Assembly (NCBI GenBank): GCA_944371325.1
Contig: CALVXO010000010.1
Span: 1-56,258 of the forward strand
Length of the DNA: 56,258 bases
Direction: 5' to 3'
Source: an uncultured Bacilli bacterium
Lineage (GTDB): Bacteria; Bacillota_I; Bacilli_A; RF39; UBA660
Shown: in pieces, positions 32,852-41,592 of the stretch
Layout of the letters: the number at the start of each line of letters is the position of its first letter
How positions within the stretch are numbered: the stretch's first letter is position 1
Position numbers and translations under genes: made by a program
Notes under the pieces: generated by a model
Told to the model about the DNA's origin: nothing
Database searches by the model: none
Seen by the model: the letters and a program-made list of their open reading frames with translations, nothing else

Positions 32852-34218
32852 CTATTTCCCTTTCTTTTGTTTTCATTAATATAATCTACTACACAATTTA
32901 AAGTTTGTTCACCATCTTTTATATAATCTTCATATTTTGTTCCATCAGTTGGATACTTTCTACCACATAAAGTTTTGTACAAAGCCTCTCCAGAATTTTC
33001 TTTCTTTACACCAACTCCCATTATACAGTATAAAGAATGGTTAATTGGATGTATTACAATTCTAATTTGATCGTACTTTAATTTTCTAAAGTCTTTATAA
33101 CGAGAAGTAAAGCCTTCAATAATTTTATTAGTCAAAGTTCCATCTTTCAAGGACTCAATAAGTTCTAGTACTTTGCCTAAATATTCTTTGTTAACACTTT
33201 TTAAATCCTTTAAAAAATAGGGCTTACCATTTGAATCCTGCGCGAAAATAATTTTTGCCTCATTTTTTATAGCAAGATCATCATCTTTTTTAATAATATT
33301 AAAATATTGATTTCTAAAATTAACGTATCTAGTAATTACTTTTTGATAGTCTTTAATTATTTCCTGTTTTAATGTTTTATCTACATAAAAATCTTTATCT
33401 TTAATTAAAGAAATCAAATTCATAATTTCACTTTGAATTTTCTTAATCATTAAAATATAGAAAAGTTTTAAATCATTGTGATCAGAAATTTCTTGATTTA
33501 AATCATTAAAATATTGGTCAAAATCATTATAATAATCTAATAACGAATAGTGTAATTCAACCTTCTTTGCAATTTCTGAATTGTAATCAATATCATTTTC
33601 TTCAATTTTTTCAAAACCAAATGATAACATATCTAATACATCATTTTTATAACTATTAGGCATATTATGAATTTTTTCATATATTGTTTTATTATAAATA
33701 TTTAATAATTCTAAATATTTAATTTGTTTTAAAATATTTAAATTTTTCTCTTCAAAAAAAGAATTTAAATAATTAACAAATTTATATGGAATAAATTGAT
33801 TATATTTTACCCTTGAAATAATATTTTTAAATATACTAATCCTTGTTTGATTATTATTTATTAACTTTTCTTCTTCACTAACCTGTAAATTGATTTTTTC
33901 ATACTCTATTTTTAAATTTGAGAATATTTTATTTATAATATTTACAGCACTTTCATATTCTTTATATTCAGTTAATTTTTTTCTTCTTAATGTTTCAATA
34001 AGAGTTATTTTTTTTAGCAACATTGTATAACTATTATTATCTATAAAATTCAATAAAATCAATATATTTTCTTTGTTTTCTAAAATTTCATCTATACTAT
34101 TAGAATGTGATAATACTTCACTATATAAATCTTGTGTAGTCTTTAAATTTTCTAAATTTTCTTTTTTAGATTGATAAACACTAATTTCGTATTCTAATAT
34201 TTGCAATATTTCTTCCAT
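32848..34218 (-). CDS. Coiled-coil protein with RelE/ParE-like C-terminal region
   Basis: A 456-residue helical protein, mainly coiled coil up to about residue 320. The last ~120 residues (PYFLKDLKSV, then LKYDQIRIVIHP and LYCIMGVGVKKE) follow the order of elements in RelE/ParE-like folds: two helices, then a beta sheet and a 'GxxKK' strand. The similarity is by pattern only and no catalytic residues are clear. It may be a phage- or toxin-derived domain fused to a scaffold. A weak GTGGTG site precedes the ATG. It is the first gene of the transcript leading to lactate dehydrogenase. Confidence 0.65.
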   Translation of the reverse strand: MEEILQILEYEISVYQSKKENLENLKTTQDLYSEVLSHSNSIDEILENKENILILLNFIDNNSYTMLLKKITLIETLRRKKLTEYKEYESAVNIINKIFSNLKIEYEKINLQVSEEEKLINNNQTRISIFKNIISRVKYNQFIPYKFVNYLNSFFEEKNLNILKQIKYLELLNIYNKTIYEKIHNMPNSYKNDVLDMLSFGFEKIEENDIDYNSEIAKKVELHYSLLDYYNDFDQYFNDLNQEISDHNDLKLFYILMIKKIQSEIMNLISLIKDKDFYVDKTLKQEIIKDYQKVITRYVNFRNQYFNIIKKDDDLAIKNEAKIIFAQDSNGKPYFLKDLKSVNKEYLGKVLELIESLKDGTLTNKIIEGFTSRYKDFRKLKYDQIRIVIHPINHSLYCIMGVGVKKENSGEALYKTLCGRKYPTDGTKYEDYIKDGEQTLNCVVDYINENKRKGNR

Positions 34219-34252
34219 ATATGTATCACCACATTAATTTTAACATAAAAAA

Positions 34253-34276
34253 ATAACCAAGTAAACACTTGATTAT
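34253..34276 (-). terminator. Terminator after rpsI
   Basis: A stem with one mismatch (ATAA-CAAGT with ACTTG-TTAT, loop AAAC, 34253-34276) overlaps the rpsI stop codon and is followed by T7 on the minus strand. Confidence 0.75.
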
Positions 34277-34686
34277 CTTTTACTAAATTGTGGTGCACGA
34301 CGAGCTGCTTTTAAACCTGGTTTCTTACGTTCTTTTTGTCTTGCATCTCTAGTTACAAAACCAGCTCTTTTTAAAACTTTACGATAACTATTTTCTGAAG
34401 TTTCATTTACTTTATCATATTCTAATAAAGCTCTTGTAATTCCTAATCTGATTGCTCCTGTTTGACCTGTAAATCCGCCACCATTAACTTTTACATCAAT
34501 GTCAAAAGTTTTTTCATTGTTTGTAGCTACTAATGGTTGCATTAAATCCATAACATTAGTTTCATATGGGAAGAATTCTCTAACATCACGACCATTAACA
34601 GTAATTTTACCACTACCTGAAGTCATTTTAACTTGAGCTACAGAAGATTTTCTTCTACCAGTACCAAGATATATTTTCTTTTCCAT
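34273..34686 (-). CDS. rpsI: 30S ribosomal protein S9
   Basis: A 137-residue S9 with the full family profile: [12 protein letters not shown] at the N terminus, [16 protein letters not shown] in the middle and the basic tail ending APQFSKR, whose last Arg contacts the P-site tRNA. An AGGAGG site precedes the ATG. It follows rplM by 9 bases, the conserved rplM-rpsI pair, and ends at a terminator. Confidence 0.98.
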   Translation of the reverse strand: MEKKIYLGTGRRKSSVAQVKMTSGSGKITVNGRDVREFFPYETNVMDLMQPLVATNNEKTFDIDVKVNGGGFTGQTGAIRLGITRALLEYDKVNETSENSYRKVLKRAGFVTRDARQKERKKPGLKAARRAPQFSKR

Positions 34687-34695
34687 AAATTCCTC

Positions 34696-35124
34696 CTATT
34701 TCATTTCCTTTGGTTTTTGAGCCATATGTGGATGTTCACTTCCAGCATAAACAAATAATTTTTTGTACATTTGTCTACCTAATCTTCCTTTAGGTAACAT
34801 ACCTTTTACAGCTCTTTCAATCATTTCTACAGGATAATCTTCACGCATAGTTCTTGCAGTTCTTTCTCTTAATCCACCAGTATATCCACTATGATTATAA
34901 TAGATTTTGTCATCTAATTTGTTACCAGTTAAATTTACTTTACTAGCATTGATAACAATAACGTTATCACCACAATCGATATGTGGAGTGTAAGTTGGTT
35001 TGTGTTTACCACGTAATACTGTAGCAACTTTAGTAGCTAAACGACCTAAATTTTCACCTTCAGCATCGATTACCCACCAATCTCTTACTACATCTTCTTT
35101 TCTTTGCATATAAGAATTTTTCAT
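34696..35124 (-). CDS. rplM: 50S ribosomal protein L13
   Basis: A 142-residue L13, an early assembly protein of the large subunit. Typical blocks are [31 protein letters not shown] and [13 protein letters not shown]. It is the first gene of the rplM-rpsI unit, transcribed from a perfect consensus promoter with a structured leader at 35125-35195 that may give feedback control by L13. AAAGGA precedes the ATG. Confidence 0.98.
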   Translation of the reverse strand: MKNSYMQRKEDVVRDWWVIDAEGENLGRLATKVATVLRGKHKPTYTPHIDCGDNVIVINASKVNLTGNKLDDKIYYNHSGYTGGLRERTARTMREDYPVEMIERAVKGMLPKGRLGRQMYKKLFVYAGSEHPHMAQKPKEMK

Positions 35125-35195
35125 ATTATTTTCCTTTCTTCCAAATAATGAATTGTCCCAAGATTCATTAAATGTGGGAATAAATTAATGTACCG
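35125..35195 (-). promoter_or_regulatory. Candidate L13 autoregulatory leader
   Basis: The ~70-base leader holds a 7-bp perfect stem (35147-35153 with 35163-35169) whose loop contains TCCCA (35156-35160). That pentamer can pair with TGGGA at 35175-35179, giving a pseudoknot or an alternative fold. L13 leaders are known in Firmicutes; this assignment is by position and structure only. Confidence 0.5.
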
Positions 35196-35201
35196 CTATT
35201 A

Positions 35202-35230
35202 ATTATATAAAAAAAACATATATTTGTCAA
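35202..35230 (-). promoter_or_regulatory. Consensus promoter of rplM-rpsI
   Basis: Exact TTGACA (35230-35225), 17-base spacer, exact TATAAT (35207-35202). The -35 box lies in the loop of the truA terminator hairpin and the terminator T-run forms the spacer. Confidence 0.9.
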
Positions 35231-35245
35231 TGAAATTATATGTTT
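35214..35245 (-). terminator. truA terminator superimposed on the rplM promoter
   Basis: A 9-bp stem (AAACATATA 35214-35222 with TATATGTTT 35237-35245), followed by eight T on the minus strand, lies 13 bases past the truA stop. Its loop and T-run coincide with the rplM promoter. Confidence 0.7.
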
Positions 35246-35257
35246 TTTGTTAACTTT

Positions 35258-35998
35258 TTATCTATAAAATACATCTTTTAGATATAATCCTTCAGGTGGT
35301 GCAGTAATACCTGCTTTTCTTCTGTCTTTAGCTTCTAATATATCTAATACATCTTCACTTTTTCTTTTACCTTCGCCTATTTCAATTAACAAACCAACCA
35401 TATTTCTTACTTGATACCTTAAAAATCCAGTACCTAAAAAAGAAATAATGAATCTATTAACATCCTTAACATTTCTAATTAAATTAGTTTGAATAATAGT
35501 TCTAGTAAAATCTTCTTTTTCTTCATCTGCTTTTGAAAATGATTTAAAATCATGAGTTCCTTCTAGATATTTTAAAGCTCTTTCCATTTCAACTAGATCT
35601 AATTTTTTATTATATTGATATATATAATCTTTTTCGATTGGATTATATTCCCCCATATTTATTTTGTAAATATATTCCTTAGCAGAAACATTAAATCTAG
35701 CGTGAAAATCATCACTTACTTCTTCTACTTTTTTAATATAAATATAATCAGATATCAAACTATTTAAAGCTTTTTGTAATTTATCACATGTAATATTCAT
35801 ATCTAAATCAAAATGCGCTCTTTGATTTAAAGCATGAACTCCTGCATCAGTTCTTCCAGATCCTGATACAGATATTTCCTTATCACTTAATTCTTTTAAG
35901 GCTTTTTCTAATTCACCCTGAACAGTTTTTAATCTAGGTTGTTTTTGATAACCTTTAAATTTTGATCCATCATAACTAAATGTAATTGAATATCTCAT
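35258..35998 (-). CDS. truA: tRNA pseudouridine(38-40) synthase
   Basis: A 246-residue TruA. The catalytic Asp is in SGSGRTDAGVHALNQ; other marks are YDGSKFKGYQKQP at the N terminus and FLRYQVRNMVGLL. It modifies the anticodon arm of several tRNAs. It starts within the last codons of ecfT (4-base overlap). The ecf-truA-rplM-rpsI order is the standard Firmicutes arrangement. Confidence 0.97.
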   Translation of the reverse strand: MRYSITFSYDGSKFKGYQKQPRLKTVQGELEKALKELSDKEISVSGSGRTDAGVHALNQRAHFDLDMNITCDKLQKALNSLISDYIYIKKVEEVSDDFHARFNVSAKEYIYKINMGEYNPIEKDYIYQYNKKLDLVEMERALKYLEGTHDFKSFSKADEEKEDFTRTIIQTNLIRNVKDVNRFIISFLGTGFLRYQVRNMVGLLIEIGEGKRKSEDVLDILEAKDRRKAGITAPPEGLYLKDVFYR

Positions 35999-36747
35999 AA
36001 TACAACTTCCTTCATAATTAAAATAAATAACCCTAAATGCATTAATACTAAAAATGTATCATAAAAACGCCATTTATTTTGTCTAAAATTAATTCTTTTA
36101 CTATTAACATTATATAATCTTACTTCCATAGAGTCTGCTAAATCATCAGCTTTCTTAATACTTAAAACAAACATTGGAATTATCAAGGATTTTATAGCTA
36201 ATATTTTCCCTTTTAAATTAGAATTATAATAATCAATACCACGACTAGCTTGTGATTTGATTATCTTATTTCCTTGATCAATAATAGTCGGTATAAATCT
36301 TAGTGCTAGACTGATAGATAAAGCCATTTTATTAACCGGTATTCCAATTATTTTTAAAGGTAAAAATAATTTTTCTATACCATATGTTATTTCCGTTGGT
36401 GGTGTGGTTAAAGTTAGAATTGATGTATATAAAACAACAAATACTAATCTAAGAATAGTAATAATTGTAACATTTAAATTACTACCAACAATTAAATTAA
36501 TAATTAATATAAAAATTAATAACCATTTAATACTAAATATTGTTTTAAAATAAATATCAAAAGGTACTTTAGTATTACATAACATAAGTACTAACAAAAC
36601 TAATAATAAAACATTAATTTTTATATTAAAGGTTAAAAAGCTCATTATAATAAACAATAAAACACATATTATTTTGGCTAAAGGATTCATTTTATGAACT
36701 AAGGAATTAATTGGATAATATCTACCAATCATTACTTTATTTAACAT
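35995..36747 (-). CDS. ecfT: ECF transporter transmembrane component EcfT
   Basis: A protein of about 250 residues with five or six membrane helices. It carries the EcfT start pattern (IGRYYPINSLVHKMNP) and the coupling-helix motif SQASRGID, plus the C-terminal RMR-like DSMEVRLYN region, which bind the two ATPases. With EcfA1 and EcfA2 it energises several vitamin- or cofactor-binding S subunits. An ATG at 36759 is possible; the one at 36747 fits the AAGGA site and the family start. It overlaps the end of ecfA2. Confidence 0.93.
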   Translation of the reverse strand: MLNKVMIGRYYPINSLVHKMNPLAKIICVLLFIIMSFLTFNIKINVLLLVLLVLMLCNTKVPFDIYFKTIFSIKWLLIFILIINLIVGSNLNVTIITILRLVFVVLYTSILTLTTPPTEITYGIEKLFLPLKIIGIPVNKMALSISLALRFIPTIIDQGNKIIKSQASRGIDYYNSNLKGKILAIKSLIIPMFVLSIKKADDLADSMEVRLYNVNSKRINFRQNKWRFYDTFLVLMHLGLFILIMKEVVL

Positions 36748-37582
36748 AACGATACACATCCTTCATTAAATCATTAATATCATCTCTATAACCAATTTTT
36801 ATTCCTTTTTTTTCTAATACTAATTGTTCAAATTCAATTATTTTAGGTCTTTTTAATCCATACTTTTCAATATCTTGTTTAAATACATCATATTTATTTC
36901 CTTCTAAAACTATTTTACCTTTATTTAATAATATAACATGATCACTTATTTTTAACAATAAATCAGTATCATTACTTACTACAATAATTGTTTTTTTATA
37001 TCTATTTTTAAGTAATTTTATTATTTTTATTAAATTTTCTTTACTTTTATTATCTAAACCGATTGTTGGCTCATCTAATATTATTACTTTAGGATTAAAT
37101 GCTAAAATAGATGCAATAGCAACTTTTCTCATTTCTCCACTACTTAATGTAAAAGGATTTCTATTTAAATAACTATTATCTAACCCCATCATAATTAAAG
37201 CATCACTTATATGTTTTTCTATACTTTTTACAGATTTATTAAAATATTTCATGCCAAATTCAATTTCTTCTTTAACTGTTTTACAAAAAAATTGTTCTTC
37301 AGGCATTTGAAATACTAATCCTATTTTATATCTTAAGTTATTAATATTTTTTATTTTTCTCGTTTTACTAATAACTCTACTTCCTACTTGAATATTACCT
37401 TTAGAAGGAATTATTAAAGCATTTATAAGTTCAATTAAAGTAGTTTTACCACTACCACTTTTTCCCATGATACTAGTTATTTTTCCTTCTTTAAAAGTAG
37501 TATTAATATCGGCTAATACTATTTTAGATAATGGTGTTTTCTCATTATAGACATAAAATACATGATTAAATTTTACTTCCAT
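36737..37582 (-). CDS. ecfA2: ECF transporter ATPase EcfA2
   Basis: A 281-residue ABC ATPase. Walker A is GKSGSGKTT, the signature is LSSGEMRKV (usual LSGGQ weakened but present), and Walker B is VIILDEPT. A GGTGG site lies in the end of ecfA1, with a 10-base overlap. It forms the heterodimeric ATPase with EcfA1 and drives EcfT and its substrate-binding partners, which are not encoded here. Confidence 0.95.
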   Translation of the reverse strand: MEVKFNHVFYVYNEKTPLSKIVLADINTTFKEGKITSIMGKSGSGKTTLIELINALIIPSKGNIQVGSRVISKTRKIKNINNLRYKIGLVFQMPEEQFFCKTVKEEIEFGMKYFNKSVKSIEKHISDALIMMGLDNSYLNRNPFTLSSGEMRKVAIASILAFNPKVIILDEPTIGLDNKSKENLIKIIKLLKNRYKKTIIVVSNDTDLLLKISDHVILLNKGKIVLEGNKYDVFKQDIEKYGLKRPKIIEFEQLVLEKKGIKIGYRDDINDLMKDVYRYVK

Positions 37583-38370
37583 AAAATATCCACCATCTCT
37601 TCCATATCATAAATAACATGATCAATTAAATCATAAAACATTAAACGATTAGATAATTCCACCATAAAAGGTAATTCAAAACCTAAATTGTGTAATTTAT
37701 CTTCTTCCTTATAAACTTCTTCTTTTGTTCCACTTAAAACTATTTTACCTTTATCTAAAACGTATATTTTATCACTTATTAATGTATCTTCAATATCATG
37801 AGTAATATTTAAAATAGTTAATCCTTTACTATTTAATTCCTTTAATATGTTTAATATTTTTTCTTTATCATAAGGATCTAACATGGTTAATGCTTCATCT
37901 AATATTAATATTTTAGGATCATGCACTAAAGCTGACGCTAAACTCACTAATTGTTTTTGATTGCTATTTAAATCGTGAGGATTACATTCTAATATATCAT
38001 ATATACCCAAATATTTAGATATTTCTTCTATTTTTTTTCTAATAATTTGTTTTTTATAATTCATATTTTCTAATGTAAAAGCAATGTCATCCATAACCGT
38101 TTCAGCTACAAATTGATTATCAGGATTAGTAAATACTACTCCGATAATTTTCCTTATATCTTTTCTATTGTCTTTTAATAAAGGAATATCATTTATTTCA
38201 ATTTTACCATTATATCTATATAATCCTACTAATATTTTTACTAAAGTAGATTTCCCACTTCCATTAGGTCCAATAATTGAGGTTATTTTACCTTTTTCAA
38301 TATCCATATCTACATTATCAAACATATCTTTTGTTCGATATTTAAAAGTTAAATTTCGAATAGTAATCAT
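37573..38370 (-). CDS. ecfA1: ECF transporter ATPase EcfA1
   Basis: An ABC ATPase of about 265 residues. Walker A is GPNGSGKST and Walker B is ILILDEA. The signature is altered to LNSNQKQ from the usual LSGGQ, so ATP cycling may rest unequally on the two ATPases. The reading frame extends to 38418, but the ATG at 38370, preceded by GGTGATG, matches the family start (MITIRNLTF). It is the first gene of the ecf-truA operon, divergent from the ectB-like gene. Confidence 0.94.
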   Translation of the reverse strand: MITIRNLTFKYRTKDMFDNVDMDIEKGKITSIIGPNGSGKSTLVKILVGLYRYNGKIEINDIPLLKDNRKDIRKIIGVVFTNPDNQFVAETVMDDIAFTLENMNYKKQIIRKKIEEISKYLGIYDILECNPHDLNSNQKQLVSLASALVHDPKILILDEALTMLDPYDKEKILNILKELNSKGLTILNITHDIEDTLISDKIYVLDKGKIVLSGTKEEVYKEEDKLHNLGFELPFMVELSNRLMFYDLIDHVIYDMEEMVDILWK

Positions 38371-38425
38371 GAACACATCACCATTAAATATTATAATATA
38401 AAATCTATTATTTTTCAAATAAAAG

Positions 38426-38434
38426 TGCTATAAT
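38426..38434 (+). promoter_or_regulatory. Extended -10 promoter for the ectB-like gene
   Basis: TGC-TATAAT (38426-38434) with no clear -35 box, about 18 bases before the ATG; a GAGGTGA ribosome site lies between. Confidence 0.6.
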
Positions 38435-38452
38435 ATTGAATGAGGTGAATTT

Positions 38453-39724
38453 ATGAATAATGTATTTGAAAAATATGAATCAGAAGTAAGATCATATTGT
38501 AGAACTTTTCCTAAAGAATTTGTAAAATCTAAAGGAGCTATTATAACTGATGTTGATAACAATGAATATATAGATTTTTTTGATGGTGCTGGAGCTTTAA
38601 ACTATGGACATAATAATGATTATATTAAAGAAAAATTAATTAAATATTTAGAAGACGATGGAATTATTCATTCTCTAGATATGTTTACTACACCTAAAAG
38701 AGAATTCATTGAATTTTTTGAAGAGAAGGTTTTAATTCCAAGAGGATTAGATTATAAAATACAATTTACTGGTCCTACAGGAACTAATGCCGTAGAAGCA
38801 GCTTTAAAACTTGCTAGAAAAGTTAAAAAAAGAGAAAATATATTTGCTTTAATGGGTTGTTTCCATGGAATGACATTAGGATCTTTAGCGCTTACTAGTG
38901 ATACAGATAGTAGAAAAGGTGCAGGAGTAAGTTTATCAAATGTAACTCATATCCCAACACCATACATGTTTAATCAATTAAATGTTATTGATTATTTAGA
39001 TAAAATATTATCAGATGATCATTCAGGTATTGATAAACCTGCTGCTATAATTCTTGAAACAGTTCAAGCTGAAGGTGGCGTATATGTATTTGATAATAAC
39101 TTTTTACAAGGTATTAGAAATATATGTGATAAATATGATATTCTAATGATTGTTGATGATATTCAAGTAGGATGTTGTAGAACTGGTAATTTCTTCTCTT
39201 TTGAAAGAGCTGATATAGTTCCTGATATGGTTACATTATCTAAATCTATCGGTGGATATGGAATGCCTATGGCAGTAACATTATTAAAACCTGAATTAGA
39301 TATTTGGAAACCAGGAGAACATAATGGAACATTTAGAGGAAATCAATTATCTATGGTTGCTGCTAAAGCAGGATTAGAATTTATGTTAAATGAAAAAGTA
39401 GAAGATCAAGTTAAAGAAAAAGAAGCTATTGTGAAAGAATATTTAACACAAAATATTGCAAGTAAATATCCAGAATGTGAAATTCGTGGAATTGGATTAA
39501 TTTGGGGAATTGATGTTCATGAAGAAAGTATATCAAGACAGATAGTTGCTGAATGCTTCAACAATGGCTTAATTCTTGAAAGAGCAGGAAGAAATAATTC
39601 TGTAGTAAAAATAATGCCTCCTTTAACAATAGATAAAGGAACACTATTAAAAGGATTAAATATATTAAATAATGCTGTGGAAAAAGTTCTTACTCAAAAA
39701 GCAAAAAAAATAACCACTTTATAG
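38453..39724 (+). CDS. ectB: Diaminobutyrate-2-oxoglutarate transaminase (EctB-like)
   Basis: A 423-residue class III PLP aminotransferase. FDGAGALNYGHNN, the PLP-phosphate region FTGPTGTNAVEAALKLAR, CFHGMTLGSLALT, DDIQVGCCRTG and the PLP-binding Lys in TLSKSIGG are those of EctB, which makes L-2,4-diaminobutyrate from aspartate semialdehyde. There is no ectA or ectC nearby, so ectoine itself is unlikely to be the product from this locus; diaminobutyrate may serve another use. It is a lone gene transcribed against the surrounding operons and ends at a perfect 10-bp terminator. Confidence 0.88.
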   Translation: MNNVFEKYESEVRSYCRTFPKEFVKSKGAIITDVDNNEYIDFFDGAGALNYGHNNDYIKEKLIKYLEDDGIIHSLDMFTTPKREFIEFFEEKVLIPRGLDYKIQFTGPTGTNAVEAALKLARKVKKRENIFALMGCFHGMTLGSLALTSDTDSRKGAGVSLSNVTHIPTPYMFNQLNVIDYLDKILSDDHSGIDKPAAIILETVQAEGGVYVFDNNFLQGIRNICDKYDILMIVDDIQVGCCRTGNFFSFERADIVPDMVTLSKSIGGYGMPMAVTLLKPELDIWKPGEHNGTFRGNQLSMVAAKAGLEFMLNEKVEDQVKEKEAIVKEYLTQNIASKYPECEIRGIGLIWGIDVHEESISRQIVAECFNNGLILERAGRNNSVVKIMPPLTIDKGTLLKGLNILNNAVEKVLTQKAKKITTL

Positions 39725-39732
39725 TGGTTATT
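39709..39732. terminator. Bidirectional terminator after the ectB-like gene
   Basis: A 10-bp perfect stem (39709-39718 with 39723-39732) with a TTAT loop, T5 on the plus side and an A-run on the other, contains the ectB-like stop codon. It also serves the convergent ATP-grasp gene. Confidence 0.9.
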
Positions 39733-39733
39733 T

Positions 39734-40756
39734 TTATAATTTTAAATCCTTAATTAAACTCTCATAATAAGGAACTAAGCCTATTTTATCTGGAGTATGT
39801 TCTGGTAATTGCCAAAAATCATAGCCAGGATAATCATTACCTTCGATTATACCAGGACCATTTGGACCTATAAAAACATCCCATCCAACATATTTTACTT
39901 GTGGTATTTCTAATGCTGCTTGTTTTACTAATTCCATTGCTTCTTTAATATATGGAATTTTATATCCTATTAATTTAACATTAGTATATGGATGAGTGTC
40001 ATATGTAATTAATTTAGAAGTATGTGCAACATTGCATATTTCTCCTTTTTCAACATCAACAGGACAACACAATCCATCATTTTCCATATTATCAACAAAC
40101 TTACCTTTATTTCCTGACTTTGATACAACATAAACAATATGAGGTATTCCATCGACAACAATAGAAACAATTCTTAAAGAATTAATTGATAAAGGATATA
40201 ATTTATTTAAAGTTTCATGTTGAACAATTAGCTCTTCAATTATACCAAAATTTTTTTCCTTATTTGTTATATAATCAAACATTTCTTTTAAATCTTTATA
40301 ATCTTTTTTATATAATTTTTCTATACCTTTACCACTTTCACCAACATTAGGTTTAGCAAATATTATATCCTTATTTTTCATAAATTTTTTAAATTGATCA
40401 AATGTAACATTTTCTAAATCTAAATATTCTCTATTTAAATACTTTTTATAAATTTTATTAAATTCATTTTTATTGTTAAAAATATGTGAATAACTTTGAT
40501 CGTTACAATACAAAATTAACTTTTTATTTTTTAATCTTGTAATATAAGTTTTTCTTTGTTTATGATTCATATTATAAAATGCAAAAATATTATAATCATA
40601 ATATCCTGCACCATATCTTATCATACAATTTATCATATCAAAAAATATATAAATTTTTGATTTATTTGTCTTTTTTTTAACATCATCAATTACTTTAAAC
40701 ATTTTTTTAAATCGCATTCCGCTTAACACTTTTAAATAATATTTCAATCTAATCAC
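39734..40756 (-). CDS. ATP-grasp protein of the sugar-transfer-associated type
   Basis: A 340-residue protein resembling sugar-transfer-associated ATP-grasp proteins. The N-terminal ~100 residues are helical; the ATP-grasp core shows the Lys in FAKPNVGESGKGI, the IIEE(L) base-contact loop, SLRIVSIV and the metal site ending in GWDVFIGPNGPGIIEGN. Such proteins join a carboxylate to an amine or alcohol, often in surface polysaccharide or teichoic acid decoration. The substrate is unknown. It overlaps the SDR gene by 8 bases, so the two may act together. Confidence 0.85.
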   Translation of the reverse strand: MIRLKYYLKVLSGMRFKKMFKVIDDVKKKTNKSKIYIFFDMINCMIRYGAGYYDYNIFAFYNMNHKQRKTYITRLKNKKLILYCNDQSYSHIFNNKNEFNKIYKKYLNREYLDLENVTFDQFKKFMKNKDIIFAKPNVGESGKGIEKLYKKDYKDLKEMFDYITNKEKNFGIIEELIVQHETLNKLYPLSINSLRIVSIVVDGIPHIVYVVSKSGNKGKFVDNMENDGLCCPVDVEKGEICNVAHTSKLITYDTHPYTNVKLIGYKIPYIKEAMELVKQAALEIPQVKYVGWDVFIGPNGPGIIEGNDYPGYDFWQLPEHTPDKIGLVPYYESLIKDLKL

Positions 40757-41501
40757 CTTTTTTTTCTTGAATTTTATAACTTACTTTTAATTTTAATCTC
40801 ATAGGTAATATTTTTGATAAATAAATGCCTATTTTTGTCTTTACACCTGGTATAATTATTGGCTTATTTTTAAACATTTCTTTAATTGCATATACACACA
40901 CATAATCTTTAGTTAAACTTGGTAAATTAAACTTAACTTTAGCTACTTTATTAAATTCTGTATCAACAGGACCAGGACATAATGCCCCTATATAAACATT
41001 AGAGTTATCTTTTCTTAATTCTTCATTGATCGCTAATGTTAAATGTAAAACATAAGCCTTAGTTGCATAATAAGTACTCATAAGTGGCCCTGGTAAAAAT
41101 GCAGCAGCAGAAGCAACATTTAATATATATCCAGAATCTCTTTTTTTAAAATCTTTTAAAAATAATTTAGTTAATGTTTGAACTGCTTTTATATTTAAAT
41201 CTATCATATCTAATTCAGTATCTAACTTAGTTTCATTAAATTTACCAAACAAACCAAATCCCGCATTATTAATTAATATATCAATTTTTTCTTTTTTAAC
41301 TTCATCATACAATTTCATACAATTATATGTACTAGATATATCTAATTCAATTATTTTGACATTTGTTTTTAATTGCTTAGATAAAGTTTCCATTTTTTTC
41401 TTTCTTCTTGCTACTAATATTAAATCATAACCTTTATCACTTAGTATTTTAGCAAATTCCGCACCTAATCCACTAGATGCACCAGTAATCAATGCTTTCA
41501 T
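40749..41501 (-). CDS. Short-chain dehydrogenase/reductase
   Basis: A 250-residue SDR enzyme. It has the cofactor motif TGASSGLG, the ILINNAG strand and the catalytic Ser-Tyr-Lys set in NVASAAAF and YYATKAYV. An Arg-rich stretch after the second strand (LVARRKKK) suggests NADPH. The C-terminal extension resembles ketoacyl- or sterol-type reductases in the DltE/YqjQ group. The substrate is unknown. The ATG has a GTGGT site. It is the upstream member of a pair with the ATP-grasp gene. Confidence 0.88.
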   Translation of the reverse strand: MKALITGASSGLGAEFAKILSDKGYDLILVARRKKKMETLSKQLKTNVKIIELDISSTYNCMKLYDEVKKEKIDILINNAGFGLFGKFNETKLDTELDMIDLNIKAVQTLTKLFLKDFKKRDSGYILNVASAAAFLPGPLMSTYYATKAYVLHLTLAINEELRKDNSNVYIGALCPGPVDTEFNKVAKVKFNLPSLTKDYVCVYAIKEMFKNKPIIIPGVKTKIGIYLSKILPMRLKLKVSYKIQEKKGD

Positions 41502-41592
41502 CTTACCACCCCACTATGTATAATTATACTAAACTATTTTATTTAATTCAATATATTTTATAAAAATATGATACAATATAATTGGTGATAAT

